DNA of 64,000 bases from Dipylidium caninum (Eukaryota > Platyhelminthes > Cestoda > Cyclophyllidea > Dipylidiidae): contig QEYB01001312.1 in the NCBI GenBank assembly GCA_017562135.1, positions 496,001 to 560,000 of the forward strand. The letters are read 5' to 3'. A model generated the notes under the pieces. It saw only the letters and a program-made list of their open reading frames with translations. It made no database searches and had not been told where the DNA came from. The translations under genes were made by a program, and so were the position numbers. Below are positions 49,779-61,503 of this stretch, piece by piece (within the stretch, counting starts at the first letter, position 1; the number at the start of each line of letters is the position of its first letter).

Positions 49779-49921
49779 GAGGAGGAGGAGGAGGAGGAGG
49801 AGGAGGAGGAGGAGGAGGAGGAGGAGGAGGAGGAGGAGGAGGAGGAGGAGGAGGAGGAGGAGGAGGAGGAGGAGGAGGAGGAGGAGGAGAGAGGAGGAGG
49901 AGGAGGAGGAGGAGGAGGAGG
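49779..49921 (+). repeat. (GGA)n trinucleotide array, about 143 bp
   Basis: Nearly perfect GGA units with one GAGAGAGG break near 49888. All frames through it give artificial poly-Glu, poly-Arg or poly-Gly, and the opposite strand gives poly-Pro, poly-Ser or poly-Leu; none is a real gene. Confidence 0.95.
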
Positions 49922-52900
49922 CAACCTGGCTTCACACGCTCAAGGCTGCCCGAGCGACCGACTGCAGTCCGATTTGCCGCAATGGGCCTGCTGGGACGCG
50001 GCGGAGTGGGTGCAGGGCGCTGGGGGCAGAGAAGCCGAGTTCGTCATCGCTGAAACCCCACCTTGTGGGGCGCAGCGAGGTGGGCGCGCGGCAACTAGAG
50101 CGGATGATGGATGGCGGAGCGGCCACTCGCATGACCTGACATTTGAACACTCAACTGGACCGATTTCACCTCCTCGTCGGGCGCACACCGCTTCCTTCCA
50201 TCCATTTAAAGATCTTTTCTTTAAATGATTTCGTTAATTACTCCATCAATTATCTCTCGCCTGGTGCACGTTAGCATGGGAGCGGACTTTTCCCAGTCAA
50301 AATGCGGCCACATGACCGCCATTAGAAGGTGTTTCGCCCGCAGACTGTTCAGTGTCCGGTCAACTGAAGTAACTTGCTTAGCCTGCGCATTTGGGGTCCA
50401 CAGAAGGCGACCATGGTGCCCTCGCAGCCTTCCTCAGACGAATAAGGAAAGTTGTCTCCGTGTGAGCTCAGCCCCGTGGGCGTGTGTGCCTCTGTCGCGT
50501 CACCGCGGTCCTCCGCCTATGGTGCGGTCTGGTCCCGGGGCCCTGGAAGGGGTCCTCGCAACCTTCGAGACGGCGTTGTAATAAACCCTGTCTTCTCCAA
50601 TTCCAAAGCAAAGTCAAACATTGCCCCTGACTCCGCACTCCCTGCTATTGCGTCGTGGTCAGTAGTAGTCAACAAAACCGAGGTCTGAGGTCTCGCAGAC
50701 GAGTTCGGCCAAGAAATTGCCGAAGACGAGGGCCACCGCACACCCCTCTCGAGCCTAGAATGCAACCTCGCGGGGCGGTCCAGTGAGCCACGCCCATGTT
50801 TGGGACGATGTGACGGGGCGAAATCCGACCCGGTGAGGCCGTCCTGCACGCACTTGATACCCGGGCGTCCAGTCGGCGGCTGCCCGTGGCGTCCCCGCTG
50901 GTGTCGACGACCGCAGCTGCGAGGAGTGCCACTATGTGTCCGACGTGTTGACGCCATCTGGACGGACGGAGTGACGGACGGACGCTGTTCTGGTGTCCGG
51001 TTGCATTGTCTCCTACTTGAAAAGGGCGCCGACCCACTTCTTAGTGATTCCTTCGCTCACACGCAGGGAATGTCGTCAGCGCAGCGATTTAGCCGAAGAG
51101 TCGAGGAGTGTGGGGGGGAGAGTTGGATGACCACTTGGGGCAAGGGTGTTCGGGCTCTGGGCGACGACCATTCGAGCGAATCCGTGCCCAGCGAACGAAA
51201 GCGCCGTGCCACTAAAAGAGCGTTTCGCTTGACAACCCGCATTAGTCACTTTTCCCCCGCCAACGAAAGTTTGCCATGGCACTGAAAATTAACACTGAGA
51301 GGAGAAGGCGTTCCCTGCAAACACGGCTTCTTGGGTGGTGTTCCCGGGTTGGCATGTACCTCAGTGCTGGCTTTGTCGAAAGACGGATTTCCACTCCCCT
51401 TTCGCGTTGACGTATTCAAAATACCTAAACTGCGCAGCTTTTTCTCATTTTTAAATATCCCCTTTTCATTTAGGAAAGATTTTACGTCATTTGGTGGTGT
51501 AGTTTTGTTTGCATCCAAATGTGAAAGCGGAGAACGCGACGTGCACTTCAGTTCTAATTCCATATTTACTTCCGAAAAAAATAAGCTGATTTGTGGAATA
51601 ATTGCTGGAAATGTTCCTTGAATAAAGAAATGTACTGTCTCGTCAAAATTGCTTTGTCAGATGTCATTCTGAGGAGTTTTCACCGGGAAATGCCCACCGA
51701 TCTGGCCGCCCGTCCAGTAGAAGTCGACGGGACCCACATCGCTCGAGGCCGTCGTCGCCTCGCAGCGTCGGGCGCACAAGACGCGAGGTTGCGGAGAAGC
51801 TCAGCGCATCCATCGCAGGCATGCATTGGGAGGAAAGTTTAAAAAAGCCTCGACTCTGTGGGGAAACTTGGTCTGTGGACCCCTCATCAACTAAAGGAGG
51901 GTCATTTGATGCAACGCCTCAACAGCTTCTGCGACTTCCCGCATCCGCAAGGCAGCGGAGTTGATCCTCTTCCGAAAAGACTCATTCCTGGTGCCGAAAG
52001 AGTTGGTCGGAAGAGATGGCGGGTGATGCAGGATGGAGCAGTTCAGACGACATCAAAAGCTGAGATTCACTTAAAAAAGCCTATTCTGTCAGTCTGGTGG
52101 GATTAAAATGAAATTCGGTAATTCACACTATTGCCAAACAGCCAAACAGTCAATTCAAAAGTGTGCGTTTGACAACTCGCCGAAGCGAGCCATGCGATCA
52201 CGTCGAGCCGAGCGGCCAGAAGTGGCGAAGCGTCACGAGGGTGTCGCGTCGTCCACCATGGCGGTGCGCAGCCCCGCACGTCTTCGGTCACTCGCCAAAA
52301 AAATTCGCGGCTCTGCGTCGGAAGCCCTCGCCTTGCGTCTTCAGGTTACCACCCACTTCGACGCTTCTTGCCGGAACTCCTCAAACGGTAAAATTTCTGC
52401 CACCGCTAATGGCGTCTAATCACTCTCGATTCGGTTTCGTATGAAGGTGAAATTGTGACGCTGTTTGTGAGATGGCGAAAGGCAATCGGCAGAAACGGGA
52501 GGTACCCCGCTGAACAAATTAATATTGTCGAGCAGAAATTTAAATTTACATCCTGACAAACATTCCTCAATTATTCAGCTGCCAGTGCCAATACGTAGGA
52601 CGGTGCTCAAACCAGCACACGGAGAACTCGTCGAGCGCTCCCCCGCGCCCCGTCGTCACGACCTCCCGGCCGCCAGCCCCCCGCCCCCCCGCGACTGCGG
52701 CCGCGGCGGCGATAGCCCATGGGACGTTGGGGCGGACACGAACGCGTCGATTGTCCTCGCTCCCCATCGCACCCCGGACTTCGCGACAGACGGGGTTAAT
52801 CGGCAGGAAAACCGGATCGCACACGAACTCGGACGATCCTGCCAGGGCGTCCACTGAAGGCGGCACCTCCATTCATAAGGCGCTCCGCAAAAAATGGCAG

Positions 52901-53636
52901 TGAAACTATAGCCACTCCGCCCCTCCCTCCACTGCCTCGGCTCCGTCCCGCTCGGCAAAAAAGGCCTCCCCATGGGCCACTTCTATGTTTATTTAGCGGG
53001 TAAAAACAGACGCTTGGGAAGAACTGTGGTCCAGTGCCTCCGAGGCGCGGATTGGCCTGGGCGGAGGACAGCAAAGCCCCTCACTTTGCCTGCGCAAAAA
53101 CATAACATAAATTGGGAGCAGAGGAGGTGACAAGAACGGTCAAGTCAGCCTAAAAATATGCCATAAAAGTTAGCATATTTTTTGTTGCAGTTAGGTAGAA
53201 ACACCATTCTTCGGATGTGGGAGAAGTCGTCGGCAGCTGCAGCCGCCGAGGGAGACGAGGTGGGTGCACCGGAGCGCTGCGTTCGCTGTCGACTGTTTGG
53301 GCCGAGTGTCATAGCGTGGGGCTGAGAGCGTCGAGCGAAGGGGCGGGACAGACTGAGGAGGACTTCTCCGAGCGCAAATGCCCTCTGTTGTTGAGGCGCC
53401 GGCTACAGTCGTTCACCTCTTCGTCCCGGACAAAGCGACTGTCTGGCACGTGATTCAGTGCCAGCACACCCCGAAATCAGGCTGCCGTAGGTTAAGTTGA
53501 TGCTGCCGTGTTAATCGTGTGCTGCCACGAGCAAATGACATTCATAAACCATGTCATTATTCAATCGTGGAGGCAAGCGCCTTTCGCCGCGCGCGTGTCA
53601 CCGACATCCGGCATGGTGGAGGATGCCCTTCCCCTG

Positions 53637-53887
53637 CCTCCTCCTCCTCCTCCTCCTCCTCCTCCTCCTCCTCCTCCCTCCTCCTCCTCCTCCTCCTCCT
53701 CCTCCTCCTCCTCCTCTCCTCCTCCTCCTCCTCCTCCTCCTCCTCCTCCTCCTCCTCCTCCTCCTCCTCCTCCTCCTCCTCCTCCTCCTCCTCCTCCTCC
53801 TCCTCCTCCTCCTGAGTCCTCCTCCTCCTCCTCCTCCTCCTCCTCCTCCTCCTCCTCCTCCTCCTCCTCCCTGAGTCCTCCTCCTCC
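53637..53887 (+). repeat. (CCT)n trinucleotide array, about 250 bp
   Basis: CCT units with phase breaks near 53677 and 53715 and two CTGAGTCCTCC interruptions 59 bases apart. It is the reverse complement of the array at 49779-49921. Frames through it are artefacts. Confidence 0.95.
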
Positions 53888-56800
53888 TTTTCCACACCAC
53901 TCGTCATGTGTCGAAAGGAACGGGAAGTAATTCGATGAGGTTGCCAGATTACATTTTTCGCCCCACTGCATGACAGCCTTCCCGGCCGAAAAGCTGACCT
54001 CATTTCGATCCTGAACGAGGCCTTTCTGTGCCCCGCCAATCGCCCCTCCGTAAATGGCTGACTGGTCAGAATGGGGCCGGGCGAGGTTCTGGCCTTTAAA
54101 TTAGCCTCCATCAGTTGATTAGCCCTCCGTTGTCCCTCTCCCCATTTGATGGCCTCTTCGACGCTTCATTTATAACCTCCACATTAGCAAGTTGTTTTTT
54201 TTTCCAGTTTTCTGGCAGTGGTACTGGTGAGGCGAGCCGGACTACTAGCAGAAAAGGGACGATGCGAACGCGACCGCATACGAACGAGGCGTAAATCCAC
54301 GACCGTGGGATGCTCCATAAGCTCAGGTCGCTCTCGTTACTTGCCAGCTCTATCCTTAGCGCCATTTTCGCCCACGGTCCGGTCTCTGGCTTCAGACCTG
54401 GGCCGCTCAACCTCTCCTGTACGCTTTTGGTACACCGTGCCTAAAATTTCGCGCCACCTCCCGAGAGAGAGCCTCCATTCCGACTTTATTGCCCATTACC
54501 AGAACCAAAGGTTAATAATAGCAGCGCCCGCGTCCCCAGTAGGTTACTTAGTCGGTTGCCATGATTACAACAATGGGAGTGAGGGTAGCAGTGGAACACC
54601 GGTGTCAGTTGGACAAAAATAGGAGAATTTGTTTAAGCCGACTTGTTCCTCTGAATACCCAGGATCGTCATAATTCAAAGTAAACGCCTAAAGCACAGCT
54701 TCCTAAAACATTAGGCGAGATACGGCAATTCCGGATCCGTGTGGGGCTACCCCGTCGCCCCGAGAGTGCGGGAAGGCGCGATTCTGTACCACTGCGCCAA
54801 CCAAGCGCTAGAATGTGGAGGAGGCGGAACCGCTCATCCGCCGCGGTGGCGGAGGAGCGCCACGTCGGACGCTCCACTAGCGTGTATCCAGCGACGCCGG
54901 CTTCATGGTGACCCGAACTGCCTGCAGGACGCAAAGAGCGCCGCACCGTTGAGTTGAGCGAGACATCGAGCAAGGGAAGTCACTTCCTGCGGTGGCAGGC
55001 GCATGGCAGTTCGCCACCCGCCGCACTCGTGCCTCATCCGACGTGTATGTGGGACAGGAGCTTTGGCCTCCTCGAGAATTCCGTGAATGCAACCCGCATG
55101 ATGAGTTTGTCGACTGCCGATCGTACCCTTCCCGCTTGTTTACAATCATTCATTCGCGAGCGGTTAGTTAAGGTCCGTCTGGGCAGCAGAGAGAGGCTAA
55201 ATGAAATTTTAAACTTCATTTTACTGAGTTACTCTCCTTTTATCCAACCAAAAAGGGACAAGACAAACTAACTGTCGCAGTAAACGAGGCGACCAGAGAG
55301 GCTGCGCTTCTCTCGCGCCGCAACCCGTCGCTCGAAGGGGGGAGTTTGCACCAGCACGAAAAGTGTGTTTAACCAGGCTGCATTTGCCTAAACAGTCCTC
55401 GACTTCGACCCTCTCCCCTTTCCGCGGTCCACTGCCGCAGTACACGAAGGGGAGTGTTGGCGCTTCTCTGTGGAATGAACGGCAACTCTTCCTCTGCCTC
55501 GTCTGTTGATGACACGCAACCCAGACAGTCACGTGGACTCTTTTAACAGCTGCTCCTCCATTTGTAGTTGCCGTGAAAAGCTTTTAGTTTACGTCGCATT
55601 GGCCGGAATGCGATGCAGATGCAGAAGCCTCGCTATCGGCGGCGTACTCTCCACGTCACGTGCCCGTCCGTGTAAAGTGCGGACCGCCGTGGAGGTCTTA
55701 TCACCGCGGCGAACGGCGCCCGAAGTGGAGGACAAAGTGCAGGCGACCGTCAAATGCCGGTAGGCAGCGCCTATGGCCTCCCTAAGTGAAACGCACTATA
55801 AATGGCCTCGTGGTAGTCATAGATGCAGTTATCAAAATCTAACCGAGAGGGAGGGGAGCACGGGGCCTCCCCTTCTCCTCCTCCTCTTCCTCCTCCTCTC
55901 CCTCGCTAAAATCACCAATAATCTCTGTGTTGTGGGTGCTAGTTTGCGCAGTCGAAAGAGGATGCGCTTTGAGTCCGATAGACCTTCTTCCACCCTCAAC
56001 GCTTCGAGGCCTCTTTTGGCCACTCCAATGCCAGCGGATGAAATTCCTTTCCTTTCCGATGACGATGTCTGGGAGCACCGGTGGATGTGAGGAGGAGCGA
56101 GGGATACAACATGAAACGTCAATGAAGCGAGGTGGTACTTAATGGCTTTCCTCTCATAAATGGACAAAACCTCTGTCGGCCTACCACCCTGCTTGCTCCA
56201 CTTGACGCTAATGAGCAGTGTAAGAGACAACGCCACTCAACTGCATGACAGGATGAATTTTGATGGCATCCGACGCAAGGAAGACCTTTTATTTTGAACG
56301 CATCGTCCTCTTCTTGCACTTTACTAGACAGGCGAAAAGCGTACCATAACACCAGTTCGTGTGCTATTTTTGGGTGTTTTCGTGTAAGTCCTGGGAAAGG
56401 TGAATATTTGATTCCTCAGCCGCCAGACAGGCCGCCTCCCACCACTCTGCGTGCTTCGTGGACGTCGTCGCTCGTGGCCTACCGGAAGCGGTGGAGGTGC
56501 TCTCTGTGTGGGACAGGCCGCGAGCCGACGGACCTCATAGAGACTAGGACTACCTCGAATTGAGGATAAGGAGGAGAAGAGGGAGAAGTAGAATAGCCTC
56601 GCTACCGATCCTTGCCGGGAGTGAAATGCGTGAGTTTGAACCGAATAGTTATTCGTCTCACAAAAGGAGTGGCCCATTTTCGGAAGGAAAGTGCAAGTAA
56701 TGGGTTGTGTTATCCTAAAAAAGGCTTTCTGATCAGTCAAAGTGGACTTTGGTGAGAAATGGTGCCGTCGTGCCGCCCAGTATGGCTCTTGCGACCATCG

Positions 56801-57669
56801 TCCCCTCGACTTAGACACCCGCGAGGTATCGAGAGTGGCGTGAGGACCCAAGTGGCCTTCTCCCCTCCTATGTGCGCCATTATTAAAGACTTCTATTTGC
56901 CAGGCTCATTACCTGTGACCATATCAGACAGACCGGTCACTTCGTGGTAACAGTTAAGCAAAACCTTTTGCCGTAATTCCTACGGGCTATTCCAAATTGT
57001 AGTTTGGAGGATGACCCACGCAATGGGGGGGCCACGCGATCTCCACTAAGTCCTGAGGGGGTTGAGACGCCCAGTAGAAGGTGATGTGAGGGTCCGTGTG
57101 CATTAAGGCCATTTTGATGGCACCTTCCGTCCAACCTCAGTAGCGGCCTACCTCTAACAGGATAAATTTCCATTCTCCATAATCACAAAGGAGATTTAGT
57201 TTCACAGGCAAAACACTGAACTCCCGTCGTCCCGACATACTGATCAAGGAGAATGCTGCACTCCGACGAGTCCCTCTTAGTAATATCAAATTCCCAAAAA
57301 AAAATGGAGAAAAAACCACTGTCGGGAATTTAAGGAGAAATTTGCATTGAAATGCAAGAGGTTTACCGGTGCCATATTAATTGAAATTCTTTGCAGCCGC
57401 TATTCACCACATATTCTACCGTACACAAGAGATGCCGACATTTCAGTTGACCTCACGAAGGCAGAAGCCGCTTCTCAATTGCGTTCTTCTCCAGTCACCC
57501 CTGGAGTATGACTTGAAAGTAGATTTACGGGAAGGACATGTGGAACATACATCTTCATTATAACAAAAACCAATTCCTCCTAACATTTTGTTACGTAACA
57601 AGTCAAGACTGGAGCAATTTTACTTATTTTTACAAAAATTCCTCCATTTAATTGGCGCCCAGTGTCCCC

Positions 57670-57684
57670 GGGGGGGGGGGGGGG
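57670..57684. repeat. G15 homopolymer after CCCC
   Basis: Fifteen G preceded by four C, near the shift from GC-rich to AT-rich sequence. The true length is uncertain. Confidence 0.85.
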
Positions 57685-58295
57685 AATAAGAGGGACATGG
57701 GCGAAATTCGAGGCGCCATAGATGTGAACAATGACACCGCGACATTTAACGAAGGATACAAGTCTGCGCTTTAATACAAATAATACTAAGACTTTCATCT
57801 CTTTCCCGCCACCACCTTGTCTGCTTTTTCCGTGACAATACACGCGCTGGTGGTAAAATGATACTCTTTTAGTTATTATTGACCGCTTAACTAAACGCAG
57901 ACTTAAATGAAAGTAAGACAGAAACCGTGGTACGTCGTTTTTATTTCCTAATCATAGGTTCATGTATTTGTGCTTACGAGTGGATGGCCAGTTTTCTGTG
58001 CTGATATGAGCGACAAGTTCAATCGACGTACCTCCTGCTACTATGCCCGGGCTAGTTGCGCGGAAACAACCGTTGTTTACACTTGTGGCCTCTGTAAATT
58101 TCGGCTATTGGGACAACGCCAGGAGCCGCGCGGTTAATGCACCGTACATGAGTTGCGCTTGACAGTATAATTCTAATTTATGACTTCAAAAATACGTTTT
58201 AGACCGTATAGTTCAGTAGTCCCAACCAATAATTCGGATCGACATAGGTGTTTACTCGTAGCACAAAAGTACCAAGCCTCTAACGGGAAACACAG

Positions 58296-59291
58296 TCATA
58301 TGTTGTCTGCCGTGCTTCGTGCACTCTCGATAGGTGTCAGTTTTTCTCTCGATTTCAGTGTTCTGCACTTCTCTCTATCGACCATTTTTGTATAAAGTCC
58401 CAGATAGATGTGCGATGGCGCAGGTTTACTCCTGAAATGTTCGCATTTACCCAGTTCTTCCAACTCCTCAAACTCACGTTTCTCCTTCTCTCGCAAATAT
58501 TCTTTACGAAATTTCACGCATCGAGGACTACAAAAAGAACCACATTTAACAGTAAACATCGCTACTTACTGTGAACCACAGGATTTCATGTAATTGGGAG
58601 CGATATCTCTGACACGATTTGCTTTTGGTGACTGTCCAGTGCCTATTATCCAAAGCGTTTAAAAATATCGACATCAAGAAAATATATTTTAAGGTGTTCA
58701 CTTGTGTATTTAATAAAAATTTAATAAAAAGAGCCACTTTGAGATATCCAGAGGTATATAAATGTTCTGATAAGATCAAGCTATATGTTCGAATTGCAAT
58801 GGCCAATTATCTCACAAAAATAATAGCGACAACTGGTTTTAGTGCCACAACATTTCCAAAAATGTGAGGACACAAACTGTAGAAAATAATCAAAAAGGCA
58901 AAATTATAGGGATCACTAATATTGGTCAGTAACTCTCAGTTAGGTAACTGCGAATCCGGGCTACAAAATCAGACAATATGTTAAATCTTACAGAGGATAG
59001 ACTACAAAGTGTCCTAAAGATTAGTTTGATCACTAATCAAATATGCTTGTGTTCCATCAGCTTTAGAGCTGCATTTGTGCAACTTAATAAGACGCAATAT
59101 AGCAAGTACCTACTTGGCTGCTTCCAATAGCATGCAGCTAGAGACTTTAGTATATAATCATTTTGAGTTCGCAACTGGCTCAGAAATTCTATTCTTTCAG
59201 CGTTCGATAAAAAGACCTTATTATCAAAGTCGGATATTTTTTTGTCCAATGAATCAATTTCCCTTACAATAGCGTTTGGAATAATGCCCAT
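58296..59291 (-). CDS. Probable FAM161 (UPF0564)-like protein, two exons
   Basis: Exon 1 runs from ATG 59291 to 59110, encoding a helical segment (REIDSLDKKISDFDNKV), and ends AG before GTACTT, phase 2. Exon 2 starts at 58527 after TTCTTTTTGTAG; its first T completes a Ser codon. It reads FRKEYLREKEKREFEELEEL, then FRSKPAPSHIYLGLYTKM and DREKCRTLKSREKL, ending at TGA 58296-58298. FAM161-type proteins carry FxAxPVPxxxxxPLYxxM followed by a charged helix and bind microtubules at the ciliary base; the motif order here fits. About 148 residues is far shorter than the family norm, so the gene may be truncated or continue by a splice I missed. Intron 58528-59109 has matching phases. The family call is moderate. 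Confidence 0.42.
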
Positions 59292-61495
59292 TGCGTGACC
59301 ATAGTTTCAAAATACCTCCATAATAACGTAAATCACGTCGATGCAGATAAAGAAACAAGGACGTCTAAGAGAAATGTTGCAGGAGCACCGGTAAATTACA
59401 TGTTACTTAATTTTCTTAAGCTTAGTTATGCAAATAAGTTCATTAAATTACCCATAATTTTATTTTTATATTTTTGATTTATTTTCTACCAAAGTCGCAA
59501 AAAATTCAAATTATATAAGGTTCGTTTATTGTGATGTGTCAATTACAAGTCGCCAAGCCTAGGCTTGCATCCACGAACTGACCACCCTGCCAAATTGAAT
59601 CGGTATATGCACCACGACCATCCTCTCCTTTCCCGTCCCATTCGTCACCACCTTCATAGTCTAGCGAACGTCTTTATTCCTGGATTGATGACATCTAGAG
59701 CACGTACAATCCCATTTATTAGACAAGTTGTTAAGGACAACACCCGATCGCAACTCTACGTTATCTTACGTTAGGACTATATTGGAGTAGATTAAGGGGC
59801 TGGTAATAGTGTTCCCAAAAAGTGTCATCGACTCAAAAATAAGACCCAAAGGTCACTACAGTGGCCCTTGACATTTGATTTGGGTCGATCTTCCGATGAC
59901 CAGTTCATGGCCTAATTAAGACTGAGCCAAAATTTCTTTAACTGACCGCAAGCGTCTGATGCCTATGGTCCATGCTCCGTAACGAAGGCCTTGGTAAAGC
60001 GGAAGTCATGGCTTACAAACTACTAGAACGAGTATGTTCCAACCATAAAACTGAAATAGTCGACGATGCTCTGACCTGACTTAGTATTGTACTCCGATCT
60101 GAGTGCAAATGTTTTAGATTCACGTGTCAAGTCCCGCTGATCCGTTGCCTAGGTTACGAAGTATTCTTCGGCAATCTTGTTCCCTCAACGTATATGATAG
60201 CGATCCTTCATAGCCGCGAATGGAATCACATACCGCTGCTGAGCAATACTACTTCTAGCACCTCTTTGCACTAACAATACGCCGAGTGATTTACTGTGCA
60301 CACCAATAACAAAAGCTGATAGGTTCGAGATGAACGACTACGGAAAAAAATGTCCTAGAACCAGCACGCAGTACCACTTTTGCGGGCCACCCCAAACCCA
60401 TAGCAGATCGTCCTCAACAATTGAAACTTGTGCCCACGAAAGCCGATTAATCAAAAAAGTTAATAAAGTAACACGTAACAAACACTACCTTGAAGTAGAA
60501 TCCCCTCACAATCACATAACATTTGCTCACTACCCCTTACATCTCATTCGAAGTATTCATTTGTTTAACTCATGCGTAGCATAACCAATTAACGACAATA
60601 CCACCTTCTCAATTATATTCAGGGTCAGGCGTCAAAAGGTTGCAACACTGATTATTTTGGCTAGAAAGTATCAAATTCGCCAATGTAGTCAAAACAAATG
60701 GCTGCCAGGTGGGTGATACAAAGTTCCTAGTGTTGCCTACCACATCTGGTGCGATTTCTATTTCCGGTCTAGAAACTGATGCGGAAAGTCACAAGTCGAA
60801 ACGACGATAGTTGAGAGCAACCTAGTACTGTTTTACGCCTTTGGAATTCACTCAGACTGTACTTTTCAACTTTGCTAAGTACATTTTGGAGCCGTCAATT
60901 CCCTTTTTAAGTATAAACATGTATCATTAATTCTTTTCACGGGTGAATGGTCACATAGCCACGCTGGTACGAGTAGCATATGAAAACGAGGACAAGCGCT
61001 CGCAAATATGCTGCCACAGGGAAATACGAAAACAAGGAAAGTTGACCCTCACAGTCGACGCAAACGGCTTACCGTATTCTACGATTTTAACTCAGAAGTG
61101 ATACAATAATCAAAAGAATATGCAATCAAGAGTGGATCAAAGCCATTTACAAGTGGTGAAAAGACTGCAAAATGACATGTAGGGGTCTAGTGAGAACTGA
61201 AAAGTATGTAGTGCAAAAGCATGTGCACCGTATAGCGAGGAAAGATGACGAGTTTGGCATGAATTCCGGCATCTTTACGATCGATCTGCAGTTGCCCAGA
61301 CTAAGAAAATCGGAGTTGAGATATTCTCACAGGTCACAAACACAAAGACAGGATGGTGAGAATGAATACGGACAGTCGTCCAGTTGAAAAAAGACGGTTG
61401 CAAAAGAGCATCACAAGAAATGACTCCTTCAACACAGAATTAGAATTGTTGCTCATAGAGGTAATAAAAGATAAGCTAAGTTTTGCGTCAAATGA
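59292..61495. other. AT-rich region with no gene seen
   Basis: The longest open frames (under 90 codons at 59565-59774, 60330-60584 and 61172-61387) show no domain and no clear splice partners. No repeat or mobile element is recognisable by eye. Confidence 0.5.
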
Positions 61496-61503
61496 TCAGT
61501 AAA
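61496..61503 (-). CDS. VAMP: Tentative VAMP last coding exon
   Basis: After CAACTCCAG, the bases TT complete an Ile codon, then TAC TGA gives an Ile-Tyr end. This resembles the Ile-Tyr near the end of vertebrate VAMP1 and VAMP2. Eight coding bases are very weak evidence alone; the intron would be 124-125 nt, in line with the others. Confidence 0.33.

Larger units (their letters stand above)
45819..58295. other. Large gene-poor region
   Basis: GC-rich to about 57300, then AT-rich. Open frames here are short, overlapping on both strands and without domains. The region holds two trinucleotide arrays (49779-49921 and 53637-53887), a 20-bp palindrome (49310-49329), an inverted CCAAT pair (48747-48795) and a G15 run (57670-57684). 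It contains the 3' flanks of the F-box/LRR gene and of the FAM161-like gene. Confidence 0.5.

Noticed and set aside
49600..50228. Open frames rich in Glu, Arg, Gly or Pro
   Set aside because: They are translations of the GGA array in each frame, with no domain outside the repeat.
53508..54111. Open frames rich in Pro, Ser, Leu, Glu or Gly
   Set aside because: They are translations of the CCT array in all frames.
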